Positions 10,957-17,188 of a stretch of DNA of 25,277 nucleotides are shown one piece after another. The notes below the pieces were generated by a model. The model had not been told where the DNA came from. It ran no database searches and saw only the letters and a program-made list of their open reading frames with translations. The position numbers and the translations under genes are program-made. Origin of the DNA: a virus; the IMG/VR virus record IMGVR_UViG_3300042914_001817, positions 1 to 25,277 of that record, one strand, 5' to 3'. Numbering within the stretch: position 1 is the stretch's first letter; every line of letters begins with the position of its first letter.

Positions 10957-11315
10957 TGGGAGCCCGCTGTAATTTCGTTTTTAAACAATCAGAGGACCTA
11001 GCAGTTACGTTGTACAGCCACTGGGACGAAGACCATATGCATGAACTCCTGGCAGCAGCCCTGCAGCATGCAATGCCACGCATTCAAATGGGTGACACAG
11101 CCTATGCGACTCGTATGGCCATTAGTTACATCATCAAGGATTCCATTCTGGATGAGACAGGTTATGGTATTACAGCCATGGACCCCTCAGACCAGGGATT
11201 CTTGGACCATCCAATCACAATTGATTTAACTGATATGACAGTAGGCAGCGGTGAAGACTGGCACAATATCGAGGACTTCATTCACTACCACACAGGTTTA
11301 ATTGCGAAGGTCTAG
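10956..11315 (+). CDS. hypothetical protein, 119 aa
   Basis: Start at the TAATG overlap behind ACAGGAGAGGTAAAGAA; a longer frame from 10899 would overlap the membrane peptide. Product MGARCNFVFKQSEDLAVTLY, SHWDEDHMHELLAAALQHAM, then a middle RMAISYIIKDSILDETGYG and C-terminal ITIDLTDMTVGSGEDWHNIE. The N-G/RCN-x-x-x-x-Q....vtLYSHWDE......L..AL..A...W/m.D..Y..R....I.......ETG.GI pattern is familiar from phage hypothetical proteins. A terminator follows directly. Confidence 0.82.
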   Translation: MGARCNFVFKQSEDLAVTLYSHWDEDHMHELLAAALQHAMPRIQMGDTAYATRMAISYIIKDSILDETGYGITAMDPSDQGFLDHPITIDLTDMTVGSGEDWHNIEDFIHYHTGLIAKV

Positions 11316-11335
11316 GTTGGGTCACCTGGATCTTG

Positions 11336-11370
11336 GGTGGAGGGGGCAGCGTGGGGTTGCCCTTTCCACC
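11336..11370 (+). terminator. intrinsic terminator-like hairpin
   Basis: GGTGGAGGGGGCA (11336-11348) pairs with TGCCCTTTCCACC (11358-11370) over 13 bp including two G-T, with a 9-nt loop. It is followed by AACTTTTGG, a short T run. It stands 20 nt after the stop codon at 11315 and shares bases with the next promoter's -35. This is the most stable-looking hairpin in the window. Confidence 0.7.
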
Positions 11371-11385
11371 AACTTTTGGTACAAT
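11357..11385 (+). promoter_or_regulatory. sigma70-like promoter inside terminator
   Basis: TTGCCC (11357-11362), 17 nt, TACAAT (11380-11385), then GGAGGAGGA and the ATG at 11403. Confidence 0.5.
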
Positions 11386-11402
11386 GATAATGGAGGAGGA
11401 CT

Positions 11403-11609
11403 ATGCGTATCAGACGAATACTAACTGAAGAAGAAAAAGTTGCTAAGAAGATTGGCAATGAGATTGCTGACCTCAGAGTAGACTTAGAACTAGTAGGTCA
11501 GTATATGGCACAGTCACAGCCTTATGTGGTGTATAATCGTTTACAGGTAATAGCAGAAGCAGCCAAGGAAACCAAGGAGGGCACCAACTATGCCAGAAAC
11601 AACTTTTGA
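11403..11609 (+). CDS. basic helical hypothetical protein, 68 aa
   Basis: ATG after TGGAGGAGGACT, one of the strongest ribosome binding sites here. Product MRIRRILTEEEKVAKKIGNE, then a helical rest ending GTNYARNNF. It is mostly two helices, the first amphipathic and charged. It overlaps the next gene by 20 nt and contains that gene's ribosome binding site (AAGGAGGGC). Function unknown. Confidence 0.8.
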   Translation: MRIRRILTEEEKVAKKIGNEIADLRVDLELVGQYMAQSQPYVVYNRLQVIAEAAKETKEGTNYARNNF

Positions 11610-11853
11610 GAACAAGGCCCTTATATTGGGACAACTCTGGTTAAACTATAAATCAGATGATGAGTTAGCAGATTTCTTTGAGTACAACGACTTGGGGCTG
11701 CCGCTTGCCTTTGCATTTGCCGAGGGGATAATTAATAGTACTCCTACACTAGAGCAGTATATCAACGAGTCCTGGTTCTTATTGCTAGAGGGACTGGGTG
11801 TTGAGGATACAGGGTTTGAAGACATCACCGATCTTCTGGAGGAGGAGGCGTAA
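11590..11853 (+). CDS. acidic hypothetical protein, 87 aa
   Basis: ATG behind CCAAGGAGGGCACCAACT, 20 nt inside the preceding gene. Product MPETTFENKALILGQLWLNY, an acidic middle DDELADFFEYNDLGLPLAFA, then a C-terminus ending TDLLEEEA. The LPLAFA-F-A-E-G-I block and W.....L.LL.......F.dl..LL suggest a small helical bundle; a related L-x-LGLPLA....G phrase is frequent in phage hypotheticals. After its stop comes the repeat-rich noncoding region. Confidence 0.8.
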   Translation: MPETTFENKALILGQLWLNYKSDDELADFFEYNDLGLPLAFAFAEGIINSTPTLEQYINESWFLLLEGLGVEDTGFEDITDLLEEEA

Positions 11854-12014
11854 AATCGCCCGTGCCATACTTTTATCTGTTTGTCAAACCTTCAAACCTT
11901 ATTACGAAAAGGCATTACGAACCCCTAAACCGTAGCCCCCACTGAAAGATTACGATCCAAACCTTTATATCCCCAAACCTTATACCATGGATATCCTGGT
12001 TTGTCAAATAGGTG

Positions 12015-12020
12015 TATAAT
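12015..12020 (+). promoter_or_regulatory. -10 box, leaderless start
   Basis: TATAAT followed by 6 nt (TGTATT) and the ATG at 12027. No canonical -35 lies at 17 nt, but TTGTCA occurs 8 nt upstream of the -10. Confidence 0.55.
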
Positions 12021-12026
12021 TGTATT

Positions 12027-12257
12027 ATGCCAAGACACTTTGCAAACCTTTATAGCCAGAGATCTCATAGGCATGACTCTAAAAGAGATTACGATCAATT
12101 CACTGAAGACATGAATACTCTAACAGGTATGTTGTATTCTATTGTTACCCTTAAGGGTTTCTTTCCTTTCTTTAGATCCCCCGCCAAAAACGCAGATCTT
12201 GCGGGCGGGCCCGCTCCCTATCCTACCCCGCTCGAAAATGCGGGGGATAAAGAGTAA
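12027..12257 (+). CDS. hypothetical protein, 76 aa, leaderless mRNA
   Basis: I prefer the ATG 6 nt after TATAAT over an in-frame ATG 15 nt earlier, because that one would lie upstream of the transcript start. Product MPRHFANLYSQRSHRHDSKR, then an acidic segment, a hydrophobic stretch GMLYSIVTLKGFFPFFR and a Pro/Gly-rich tail. It encodes one CAAACCTT repeat and one ATTACGA. The tail coincides with an unusually GC-rich patch (12,180-12,245, CCGCC/GCGGG). The gene is plausible but composed partly of repeat DNA. Function unknown. Confidence 0.5.
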   Translation: MPRHFANLYSQRSHRHDSKRDYDQFTEDMNTLTGMLYSIVTLKGFFPFFRSPAKNADLAGGPAPYPTPLENAGDKE

Positions 12258-12402
12258 CCAAACTACCCCCTATAGAATAACAAACCTTTTCTCCTGGTTT
12301 CCTATATATTTTATAAAGTTTTGTTAAAAAACATTACGATATTGGCAAATTTTCCCCTGGTTTTGGTAGATTTTTATGGGCAATTTCATGCATATAAGAC
12401 AC
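12258..12402. other. noncoding stretch
   Basis: AT-rich, one CAAACCTT and one ATTACGA, no gene supported. A minus-strand frame across 12334-12576 contains the repeats and has no ribosome binding site or -10 box. Confidence 0.4.
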
Positions 12403-12431
12403 TTGACAAACCACTATTTTGCATGTATAAT
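12403..12431 (+). promoter_or_regulatory. perfect consensus sigma70 promoter without an obvious gene
   Basis: TTGACA (12403-12408), 17-nt spacer, TG-TATAAT (12426-12431): both hexamers perfect with an extended -10. The next 250 nt contain CAAACCTT repeats and DnaA boxes but no clear gene, only a 23-codon frame from the ATG at 12478. It may drive a noncoding or origin-priming RNA. Confidence 0.75.
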
Positions 12432-12624
12432 GCCCAAACCTTATATCAGGATATGATGGTTTGACAATATCGGGCATATGTGGTACAAAGGTTTGAAGGT
12501 TTGGGATATGAAGGTTTTTCGATTTGACATTACGAACGCCATATGGTAAAGGGTTCCCTACTCCACTATCCTCCACAATCCTCCACTTTAACCCTATCTA
12601 ATAATATCATCAGTAACATTTTTC

Positions 12625-12645
12625 TGTGGATAAACCTGTGGATAA
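12625..12645 (-). promoter_or_regulatory. direct pair of perfect DnaA boxes (reverse orientation)
   Basis: TGTGGATAA at 12625-12633 and 12637-12645, 12 bp apart, ending 5 bp upstream of the -35 box of the next gene. Confidence 0.65.
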
Positions 12646-12650
12646 CATAC

Positions 12651-12678
12651 TTGACAAACCATCCAAACCAGATATAAT
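12651..12678 (+). promoter_or_regulatory. consensus promoter, leaderless start
   Basis: TTGACA (12651-12656), 16 nt, TATAAT (12673-12678), 6 nt, ATG at 12685. Confidence 0.8.
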
Positions 12679-12684
12679 TGATAT

Positions 12685-13128
12685 ATGAACAAACCATTCA
12701 GTCCTAAACTATACGCCGATAACGATGATGCCAAGATACTTGTAATAGATTATCTAGAGGCTAATGGATTTTCGGCGGGGATCAATTCAGATGACTACGG
12801 CATAGACCTATTGGCCAAACACCTTAAAACCAACAAAGACTATGAACTTGAAGTTGAGGTTAAGCATAACTGGAAAGGCCATATGTTCCAATATAAAACC
12901 TTACACTTTCCTGGCCGTAAACTTAAATTTGTCAAGGATTCCGACCAAACCGTATTCTTCATTCTAAACCATGAGAGAACCCATGCCTATTGGGTAAAAG
13001 GCAGTGTATTGGCCAAATGCCCTATAGTGGTAAAGGACACCATCTATACCAGAAATGAAAGGTTTATAGAGGTGGCCATAGATAACTGCCATCTCCTAGA
13101 CCTTAGCAAACCCCTATCCCTGATATAG
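12685..13128 (+). CDS. PD-(D/E)XK-like nuclease-fold protein, 147 aa, leaderless mRNA
   Basis: Product MNKPFSPKLYADNDDAKILV, then a motif-like GFSAGINSDDYGIDLLAKHL: a helix followed by a strand with Asp41 in G-I-D, and the next strand ELEVEVKHNW with Glu58 and Lys60. Asp...E-x-K on adjacent strands is the PD-(D/E)XK nuclease signature. A downstream W-x-x-H...Y/F segment fits the core. About 147 residues suits a minimal restriction-endonuclease-like fold, for instance a Holliday-junction or type-II-like enzyme, but specificity cannot be read. DnaA boxes lie directly upstream of its promoter, so expression may depend on DnaA. Confidence 0.75.
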   Translation: MNKPFSPKLYADNDDAKILVIDYLEANGFSAGINSDDYGIDLLAKHLKTNKDYELEVEVKHNWKGHMFQYKTLHFPGRKLKFVKDSDQTVFFILNHERTHAYWVKGSVLAKCPIVVKDTIYTRNERFIEVAIDNCHLLDLSKPLSLI

Positions 13129-13139
13129 GCACTATAGAC

Positions 13140-13215
13140 GATACTAACCGATAGTGCTCTTATAGAGCATATGAAAGTTTGTTATTCTATTTTCCGCCGA
13201 ACTTTACATACCGCC
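13140..13215 (+). repeat. terminator-like element shared with 17160-17217
   Basis: AACCGATAGTGCTCTTATAG with a TGCTCT-TAT-AGAGCA hairpin, then a T-rich run and ATTTTCCGCC. The same order (AACCGATAGTGC, a CCCT/AGGG or CTCT/AGAG hairpin, GTTT/TTTT run, ATTTTCCGCC) recurs at 17160-17217, where it overlaps the end of a gene. Probably a mobile or duplicated termination module. Confidence 0.55.
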
Positions 13216-13227
13216 GAAATTTGAACC

Positions 13228-13260
13228 TGTGGATAAACCTGTGGATAACTATGATACAAT
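13228..13260 (+). promoter_or_regulatory. DnaA-box pair overlapping a promoter
   Basis: TGTGGATAA at 13228-13236 and 13240-13248 (12 bp apart), directly followed by TACAAT (13255-13260). The expected -35 position (13232-13237) lies inside the boxes, so DnaA binding would contact the promoter directly. Confidence 0.55.
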
Positions 13261-13269
13261 GGGATTATT

Positions 13270-13389
13270 ATGATTAGAATACTATGCTACAAGTGCGGAG
13301 TCGTATTTGAAAAAGATTACGATACCAAGACTTTATGCCCGAACTGCGAAGATAAACTATTCGAGCAACAATCCTCTTTTGAAGAATAA
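13270..13389 (+). CDS. zinc-ribbon miniprotein, 39 aa
   Basis: ATG 9 nt after TACAAT. Product MIRILCYKCGVVFEKDYDTK, then TLCPNCEDKLFEQQSSFEE. The C-Y-K-C and C-P-N-C pairs give a classic CxxC...CxxC zinc ribbon. Similar zinc-ribbon peptides occur at 1678 and 2225. Possible role: binding of host RNA polymerase or nucleic acid; not established. Confidence 0.7.
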   Translation: MIRILCYKCGVVFEKDYDTKTLCPNCEDKLFEQQSSFEE

Positions 13390-13413
13390 TACAGTGCTAT
13401 AATATTTTTGTAT

Positions 13414-13560
13414 ATGGATCAAGAAATGCTAGACAAGATAGCCAAGATCATATCTCCCTATCTTAAGACAAAGCACAAAGAAAAAGAGTCTCACGACTTG
13501 GCAAAACGAATATTTGAGGAGTTGAAAGAAAATTATGACAACATTAGAAGTTTTCAATGA
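13414..13560 (+). CDS. helical hypothetical protein, 48 aa
   Basis: ATG 10 nt after TATAAT (13398-13403). Product MDQEMLDKIAKIISPYLKTK, then HKEKESHDLAKRIFEELKEN, YDNIRSFQ: two amphipathic, charged helices. It overlaps the oxygenase-like gene at 13535 by 26 nt in another frame and carries that gene's ribosome binding site region (GAGGAGTTGAAAGAAAATT). Role unknown; it could be a partner of the following protein. Confidence 0.7.
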   Translation: MDQEMLDKIAKIISPYLKTKHKEKESHDLAKRIFEELKENYDNIRSFQ

Positions 13561-14089
13561 ATCTCCATACAAACTTGTAAAAAACTATTTTAAGATAAAT
13601 ACAGATTGGGAGACAGCGCTTACTCTTTTGTATAAAAATTCTGACAAATCTCAGCATAGTCCTGGCGTTCTGTGGTTTAAGATTAAAAACCGTAAAATAT
13701 TTAAAGAAATACCAGACCTAAAAACTTTTTGTGAAAATATAAATAAAGATTCTAACTCAGAGTTTTTTGAAAATTGTTCGTTCAATGACGATTGGTATTC
13801 AGGATATTGTGATTGCTCTGGTTTATGGCATCTAGATGGACCTGTTTTATCTTTAGACTATCAAGGCATGCAATCTCACAAAGATGTATTCGATACAGCA
13901 TATATTCAAATTTTGGGAAATTCTTTTTGGACACTTGGAGGAGAAATAGAGGTAACACTAAACCCAGGAGATCTTCTATATGTATCTAAAAAAATAACTC
14001 ACGCAGTAAAAGGCGAAGGACCAAGATTTGGTGCGCTAATTGTTGCCCCCAGATATAAGGGCAGTACAAACCTCAAAAACTCCATGTGA
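13535..14089 (+). CDS. cupin/JmjC-like iron oxygenase-type protein, 184 aa
   Basis: Product MTTLEVFNESPYKLVKNYFK... with SGLWHLDGPVLSLDYQG: His99-Leu-Asp101 is a metal-binding H-x-D. A strand-rich core AYIQILGNSFWTLGGEIEVT then LNPGDLLYVSKKITHAV carries the distal His156, with Arg164 in the following loop. H-x-D...H on a double-stranded beta-helix matches Fe(II)/2-oxoglutarate JmjC or cupin dioxygenases; the PGDLLYV phrase is typical of that barrel. It lacks the P4H features of its neighbours. It belongs to the cluster of eight other oxygenase-like genes. Substrate unknown. Its end overlaps the convergent gene at 14036-14368. Confidence 0.7.
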   Translation: MTTLEVFNESPYKLVKNYFKINTDWETALTLLYKNSDKSQHSPGVLWFKIKNRKIFKEIPDLKTFCENINKDSNSEFFENCSFNDDWYSGYCDCSGLWHLDGPVLSLDYQGMQSHKDVFDTAYIQILGNSFWTLGGEIEVTLNPGDLLYVSKKITHAVKGEGPRFGALIVAPRYKGSTNLKNSM

Positions 14090-14368
14090 CACAAAATGAC
14101 CGCAAGGGCACGGCTCTGTTTTGCATGTGCAATCTTCTGGTTTAGGCAAATACTGTTTGTCGTTAGCAGTTTCAATAACATTGCAAGGCTTATTTGATTG
14201 ATGTGCAACATATTCACCGCATGGACAAAACCCTATTTTACCCCATTGGCCTGTATGACCACCACCACCAACCTGAACTACCTGACCATCATCACCAACA
14301 TTGGCACTTCCAGAACATGTTCTAATATCTGTGCTATATTGCTGATTGGGGTGCTTATTTCGTTTCAT
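14036..14368 (-). CDS. zinc-binding repeat protein, 110 aa, leaderless mRNA
   Basis: I start at the third Met (14366-14368), 6 nt after a TAGACT -10 box (plus 14375-14380), giving MKRNKHPNQQYSTDIRTCSG. The C-terminal half has two copies of a module: CPCGEYVAHQSNKPC (about 48-62) and CPCGHFVSHGVFEVC (about 86-100), each C-P-C-G...H...C, preceded by CTCKTE. The N-terminus is Gly/Val-rich (QVVQVGGGGHTG). The paired CPCG modules are probably zinc-binding. It overlaps the 3' end of the preceding plus-strand gene by 54 nt (convergent). Function unknown. Confidence 0.65.
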   Translation of the reverse strand: MKRNKHPNQQYSTDIRTCSGSANVGDDGQVVQVGGGGHTGQWGKIGFCPCGEYVAHQSNKPCNVIETANDKQYLPKPEDCTCKTEPCPCGHFVSHGVFEVCTALISGGNN

Positions 14369-14400
14369 AATCATAGTCTACCATACAGACCAAATGATGG

Positions 14401-14406
14401 TATAAT
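14401..14406 (+). promoter_or_regulatory. -10 box of the gene at 14416
   Basis: TATAAT, 9 nt before the ATG; the opposing -10 box of the minus-strand gene is at 14375-14380, so the two promoters are divergent. Confidence 0.55.
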
Positions 14407-14415
14407 TAAATCAAC

Positions 14416-14997
14416 ATGGAAAATTTCAACAAAATCTACTTAGAAGAAAATATCTTTTACATAGAAAATTTTATATCAGATACTGACATAGAAGAGGTTC
14501 TTGCTAATGTCGGATCTTGGACTCTCAGAAGACAAGATCATCATGAAAAGATATCATTTTCTATATTTGAGTCAGAAGAGGCGATTAATAAATTTAAAAA
14601 ACTCGTCGAGGATAAAGTTTCTATTGTAACAAACAATAAAGATCAAAAACTAAGAAAGATATCCATGTTGCAAAAATATAGCCCTACCGACTCATCTCCA
14701 TTGGCTTTAGGGTATCACTACGAAAACCACCCAGAATGTGATTACGAATCTAGATGGATCACCCTTGGTGTTGTACTATACCTAAATGATGGATACGCAG
14801 GTGGAGAGTTAATATTTGAACACAAACCTATTGAGTTTGCCCCTAAGAAGGGAACACTAATAGTGTTTCCAGCAAGTGAAGAATATAGTCATGCTGTAAA
14901 ACAGGTCACAGGCAAGGATCGTATTGTATATTCTGCATTCGTATATGCTAAACAATATTGGGACATATTAAATAGAGCAGGGTTTACTGACTTTTAA
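14416..14997 (+). CDS. 2-oxoglutarate/Fe(II) dioxygenase-like protein, 193 aa
   Basis: The product begins MENFNKIYLEENIFYIENFI, the 'helix-before-barrel' start of prolyl-4-hydroxylase-like oxygenases. The core has LGYHYENHPECDYESRWITL (His101-Tyr-Glu103; a second HxE at 105-107), then VVLYLNDGYAGGELIFEH, PKKGTLIVFPASEEYSHAV with the distal His159, and Arg169 in KDRIVYSAF. The order H-x-E/D, YLND-GGE, GTLIVFPA, S-H, R matches P4H/2OG-Fe oxygenases. The acid is Glu instead of the usual Asp, which is allowed in some active homologues but should be verified. It is one of eight such genes here. Substrate unknown. Confidence 0.85.
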   Translation: MENFNKIYLEENIFYIENFISDTDIEEVLANVGSWTLRRQDHHEKISFSIFESEEAINKFKKLVEDKVSIVTNNKDQKLRKISMLQKYSPTDSSPLALGYHYENHPECDYESRWITLGVVLYLNDGYAGGELIFEHKPIEFAPKKGTLIVFPASEEYSHAVKQVTGKDRIVYSAFVYAKQYWDILNRAGFTDF

Positions 14998-15538
14998 TAG
15001 CATTATCAAGAAACATCTGCAAAGTAACTCTTAGGTTATTACCTAAAACTGGGGTTGTATAGTGCAATTCAAACTTATCGTTGTAGACCAATAGCCCACG
15101 CTTAGGGGTTATTATGTTCCACTCTTGAGTCTGTTCATCCTTGTAGTGAAACATACCACCGTTATTAATACTCCACTCTTGGTTAAGATATACTGTTATT
15201 GGCTTTCTGCTATCTCCTACTTTGCCATCCTTATGAGGAGGTATATAGGATCCAGGGGTAAATAGGGTTACCTGTGCACCCACAGCATCACCTTTCTTTA
15301 TAATTCCAAGGTCAATCAACTCATCTGATATTAAATCACACAACAAATCAGGGACTATGTAGAGTATGGCTATGTGACTGTGCTCTCTTACATTTTCAGG
15401 CCAAGACATATTCGTAGTGGTTACAACTGGATTGGGGTATCCAAACTTAGATATTTCTGAGGCATTATAGTAACTCATAGCAAAATTGTATAGTTCCTCA
15501 CACAGGCTATCGCTAAGGCCTTTATCGTATATCTTCAC
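14984..15538 (-). CDS. 2-oxoglutarate/Fe(II) dioxygenase-like protein, 184 aa
   Basis: GTG start, with a TACAAT -10 box five nt upstream and no ribosome binding site. The barrel is complete: TPGSYIPPHKDGKVGD (His102-Lys-Asp104), VYLNQEWSINNGGMFHYKDE, ITPKRGLLVYNDKFELHYT (His159), then a strand with Arg170 (NNLRVTLQMFL). Proper HxD...H...R suggests catalytic competence. It overlaps the end of the convergent oxygenase gene 14416-14997 by 14 nt. It may be a relative of DNA/RNA- or lipid-directed 2OG oxygenases; the sequence shows only the fold. Confidence 0.85.
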   Translation of the reverse strand: MKIYDKGLSDSLCEELYNFAMSYYNASEISKFGYPNPVVTTTNMSWPENVREHSHIAILYIVPDLLCDLISDELIDLGIIKKGDAVGAQVTLFTPGSYIPPHKDGKVGDSRKPITVYLNQEWSINNGGMFHYKDEQTQEWNIITPKRGLLVYNDKFELHYTTPVLGNNLRVTLQMFLDNAIKSQ

Positions 15539-15541
15539 GCC

Positions 15542-15856
15542 TTATTGTACCATTTTGATCGCTTTATTAATCATGCGTATCAAACCTCGTCTGGTTATCT
15601 TTGAGGCATCAAAGGTCTCTGTATAGCCTCCCTGTGGCATATATTCCTTGTCTAGGAAAGAACCATGTTTTTCCCTTAGTGTTCTTAGTACTAGTGTTTC
15701 TACGGCTCTTGCCTTATCCCGTTCGGAAAACCACCAATACTTAATCAATACCCAACCCTTAGTCCTATGGCTTGCAAACCTTCTTCCGCTTACATCTGAT
15801 ATACCTATCTTGACAGCCTTATATACAGGGCTATAAAGTATATAAAGTAAAGTCAT
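15542..15856 (-). CDS. GIY-YIG-like protein, 104 aa, leaderless mRNA
   Basis: The start lies 6 nt after a minus-strand TATAAT (plus 15863-15868). Product MTLLYILYSPVYKAVKIGIS, then DVSGRRFASHRTKGW, VETLVLRTLREKHG and GGYTETFDASKI. The YIL...VKIGIS...H...GW...E...L pattern is that of GIY-YIG-type domains (T5orf172-like group), common as phage nucleases; the Y..Y, K-I-G-I and Glu positions fit. I cannot identify a DNA target domain, and the protein is compact. It is followed by the oxygenase-like gene 14984-15538 on the same strand, whose promoter overlaps its stop. Confidence 0.7.
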   Translation of the reverse strand: MTLLYILYSPVYKAVKIGISDVSGRRFASHRTKGWVLIKYWWFSERDKARAVETLVLRTLREKHGSFLDKEYMPQGGYTETFDASKITRRGLIRMINKAIKMVQ

Positions 15857-15883
15857 GTCTTTATTATACCCCGTCGAAAATGA

Positions 15884-16513
15884 CTATTTAAAAAGCACTT
15901 CTCTTGTTGAGTCTTTGGTAAACCACATGGGGATAGTATATCTGTCTTCGTTTGTAATATTTATTTGATGAACCATATCAACATTGTGCGATGGAAAAAT
16001 TACTAAATTCCCTAAACTTGGCTTGATTGACAAATTCATAGTTGGAAAATAAAGTTCTCCACCATCATTTACTGTATTTAAATATAAAATAGAACTATAA
16101 GCAAAATGTTGTTGATACCCACTTCCCACATCAGAATGAACCCTTAGCCAATCACCCTTTAAATGTTTAGCCAACCACAAAGAGGTCAGATACTGGGTCT
16201 CTTTTTCCTCATATAATTCTTTTATATTTGTTTTTGCTTTTTCAACTATACTTTTGATTAAATCCTCTATGTCTTCAAGCCTTGTTATAAATTTTTCTGG
16301 TTTATACGTTTTCATTTCGTCGTCTTGTCCAAACCTTCTTTTATAAAATCTATTTTCAAGATAAACAAAGTTTGGACTTGATCCATCGCTCATCCAAGGT
16401 TCGGCATTAATAATATTACGATTTATATAATTAATTATTTTATTTGATTCTTCCGTGTTTATAAAATTTTCAACGATTTTTACTTTTTCTTCTGGATCTT
16501 GAAATGCTGTCAT
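15884..16513 (-). CDS. 2-oxoglutarate/Fe(II) dioxygenase-like protein, 209 aa, leaderless mRNA
   Basis: ATG 6 nt after a TACAAT -10 box on the minus strand. Product MTAFQDPEEKVKIVENFINT...; core DWLRVHSDVGSGYQQHF (His126-Ser-Asp128), then a YLN strand with GGELYFP (150-157), LGNLVIFPSHNVDMVHQIN (His182) and Arg191 in NEDRYTIPMWF. The H-x-D, GGE-x-x-F, G-N-L-V-x-F-P, V-H and R positions are all canonical for P4H-type 2OG oxygenases, so it should bind Fe(II) and 2-oxoglutarate. Substrate unknown. It is separated from its neighbour genes only by promoters. Confidence 0.88.
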   Translation of the reverse strand: MTAFQDPEEKVKIVENFINTEESNKIINYINRNIINAEPWMSDGSSPNFVYLENRFYKRRFGQDDEMKTYKPEKFITRLEDIEDLIKSIVEKAKTNIKELYEEKETQYLTSLWLAKHLKGDWLRVHSDVGSGYQQHFAYSSILYLNTVNDGGELYFPTMNLSIKPSLGNLVIFPSHNVDMVHQINITNEDRYTIPMWFTKDSTREVLFK

Positions 16514-16545
16514 TTATCTATTGTATCATAGGGTATAATTAATAT

Positions 16546-16641
16546 ATGAATGAACAAAAAATAAAACAAAGCGTTAGGGCTTTAACAGTCCTATTTGGAA
16601 TATTTATTGCCGTAACCATAATTGCAGCCATATTTGCTTGA
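16546..16641 (+). CDS. single-span membrane peptide, 31 aa, leaderless mRNA
   Basis: ATG 6 nt after TATAAT (16534-16539). Product MNEQKIKQSVRALTVLFGIF, then IAVTIIAAIFA. A basic N-terminus (K5, K7, R11) and 19 hydrophobic residues: an inner-membrane span with its basic side in the cytoplasm. Its TGA stop lies inside the -35 box of the next promoter, which shows how tightly the region is packed. Function unknown. Confidence 0.65.
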   Translation: MNEQKIKQSVRALTVLFGIFIAVTIIAAIFA

Positions 16642-16666
16642 CATATAGCCATAAACCTGTCATACT
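16638..16666 (+). promoter_or_regulatory. sigma70-like promoter, leaderless start, stop codon inside -35
   Basis: TTGACA (16638-16643) includes the TGA stop of the peptide gene; 17 nt; CATACT (16661-16666); 6 nt; ATG at 16673. Confidence 0.8.
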
Positions 16667-16672
16667 AGTAGT

Positions 16673-17188
16673 ATGCAAACATTTCTACCATCTCAAGACT
16701 TTACCCAGTCTGCCCAAATACTAGACTCAAAGCGCCTTAACAAACAAATATTAGAGTGCTACCAGATTCTCAATGTTCTATCTGGCAAGTCGCCTACAGG
16801 TGGATGGCGTAATCATCCAGCAGTATTGATGTGGCGTGGCTTTGAGCGAGGTCTATGGGCGTATGTGCAGGCTATGATTGTGGAAGCCAAGTATCGTGGT
16901 ATCAAGACAGAAAACAATGAGACAAACCTGAACAGACTTAAAGACCAGTGTTGGGATGATTGGGGTAGCGATGCTCCAGCATTTTGGTTTGACAACAACA
17001 AATTGTCTAGGGTTACTACTACACACAAGGTAAGTTTGTTTAACAAAGATCCTTTGTATTATGCAAGGTTTCAGCCACATGTTAATAGTTTCTTTAACTC
17101 CCCTTGCTGTCCTGAGCGTAAGTTGCCGTGTAAGTATTATTGGCCAACACACGAAAAAGTAACCGATAGTGCCCTTGTAGGGAATTGA
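16673..17188 (+). CDS. pyrimidine-dimer DNA glycosylase, T4 endonuclease V-like, 171 aa
   Basis: Product MQTFLPSQDFTQSAQILDSK followed by RLNKQILECYQILNVL (residues 21-36) and GGWRNHPAVLMWRGFE (43-58). The block RLNKQ...IL...GWRNHPAVLMW is the signature of the MSMEG_6728/DenV-type pyrimidine-dimer glycosylase family (base excision of UV dimers), which acts on host or phage DNA. C-terminal Cys residues (PCCPERKLPC) are unusual compared with T4 endonuclease V. Leaderless, with a close promoter. The terminator-like end overlaps its last codons. Confidence 0.85.
   Translation: MQTFLPSQDFTQSAQILDSKRLNKQILECYQILNVLSGKSPTGGWRNHPAVLMWRGFERGLWAYVQAMIVEAKYRGIKTENNETNLNRLKDQCWDDWGSDAPAFWFDNNKLSRVTTTHKVSLFNKDPLYYARFQPHVNSFFNSPCCPERKLPCKYYWPTHEKVTDSALVGN

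Larger units (their letters stand above)
11885..12535. repeat. iteron-like region: CAAACCTT and ATTACGA repeats
   Basis: CAAACCTT occurs at 11885, 11893, 11958, 11974, 12043, 12281 and 12434, and inverted (AAGGTTTG) at 12488 and 12496. ATTACGA occurs at 11901, 11914, 11949, 12088, 12333 and 12529. The doublet at 11885-11900 is the exact reverse complement of the doublet at 12488-12503. Only one short gene (12027-12257) lies inside. Two DnaA boxes follow at 12625. This looks like a replication origin, partition or regulator-binding locus, but which of these cannot be told from the sequence alone. Confidence 0.6.

Noticed and set aside
11885-12535. CRISPR-like array from regular CAAACCTT repeats.
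   Set aside because: The repeats are 8 bp, unevenly spaced and partly inverted, and one lies inside a gene; there are no spacer-sized units and no cas genes.
12334-12576. Minus-strand 80-codon frame in the repeat region.
   Set aside because: It runs over the perfect promoter and CAAACCTT repeats, has no ribosome binding site or -10 box at 6 nt, and shows no recognisable protein features.
13999-14217. Second minus-strand frame overlapping the CPCG-module gene.
   Set aside because: No ribosome binding site or -10 box, and it conflicts with the better-supported frame 14036-14368.
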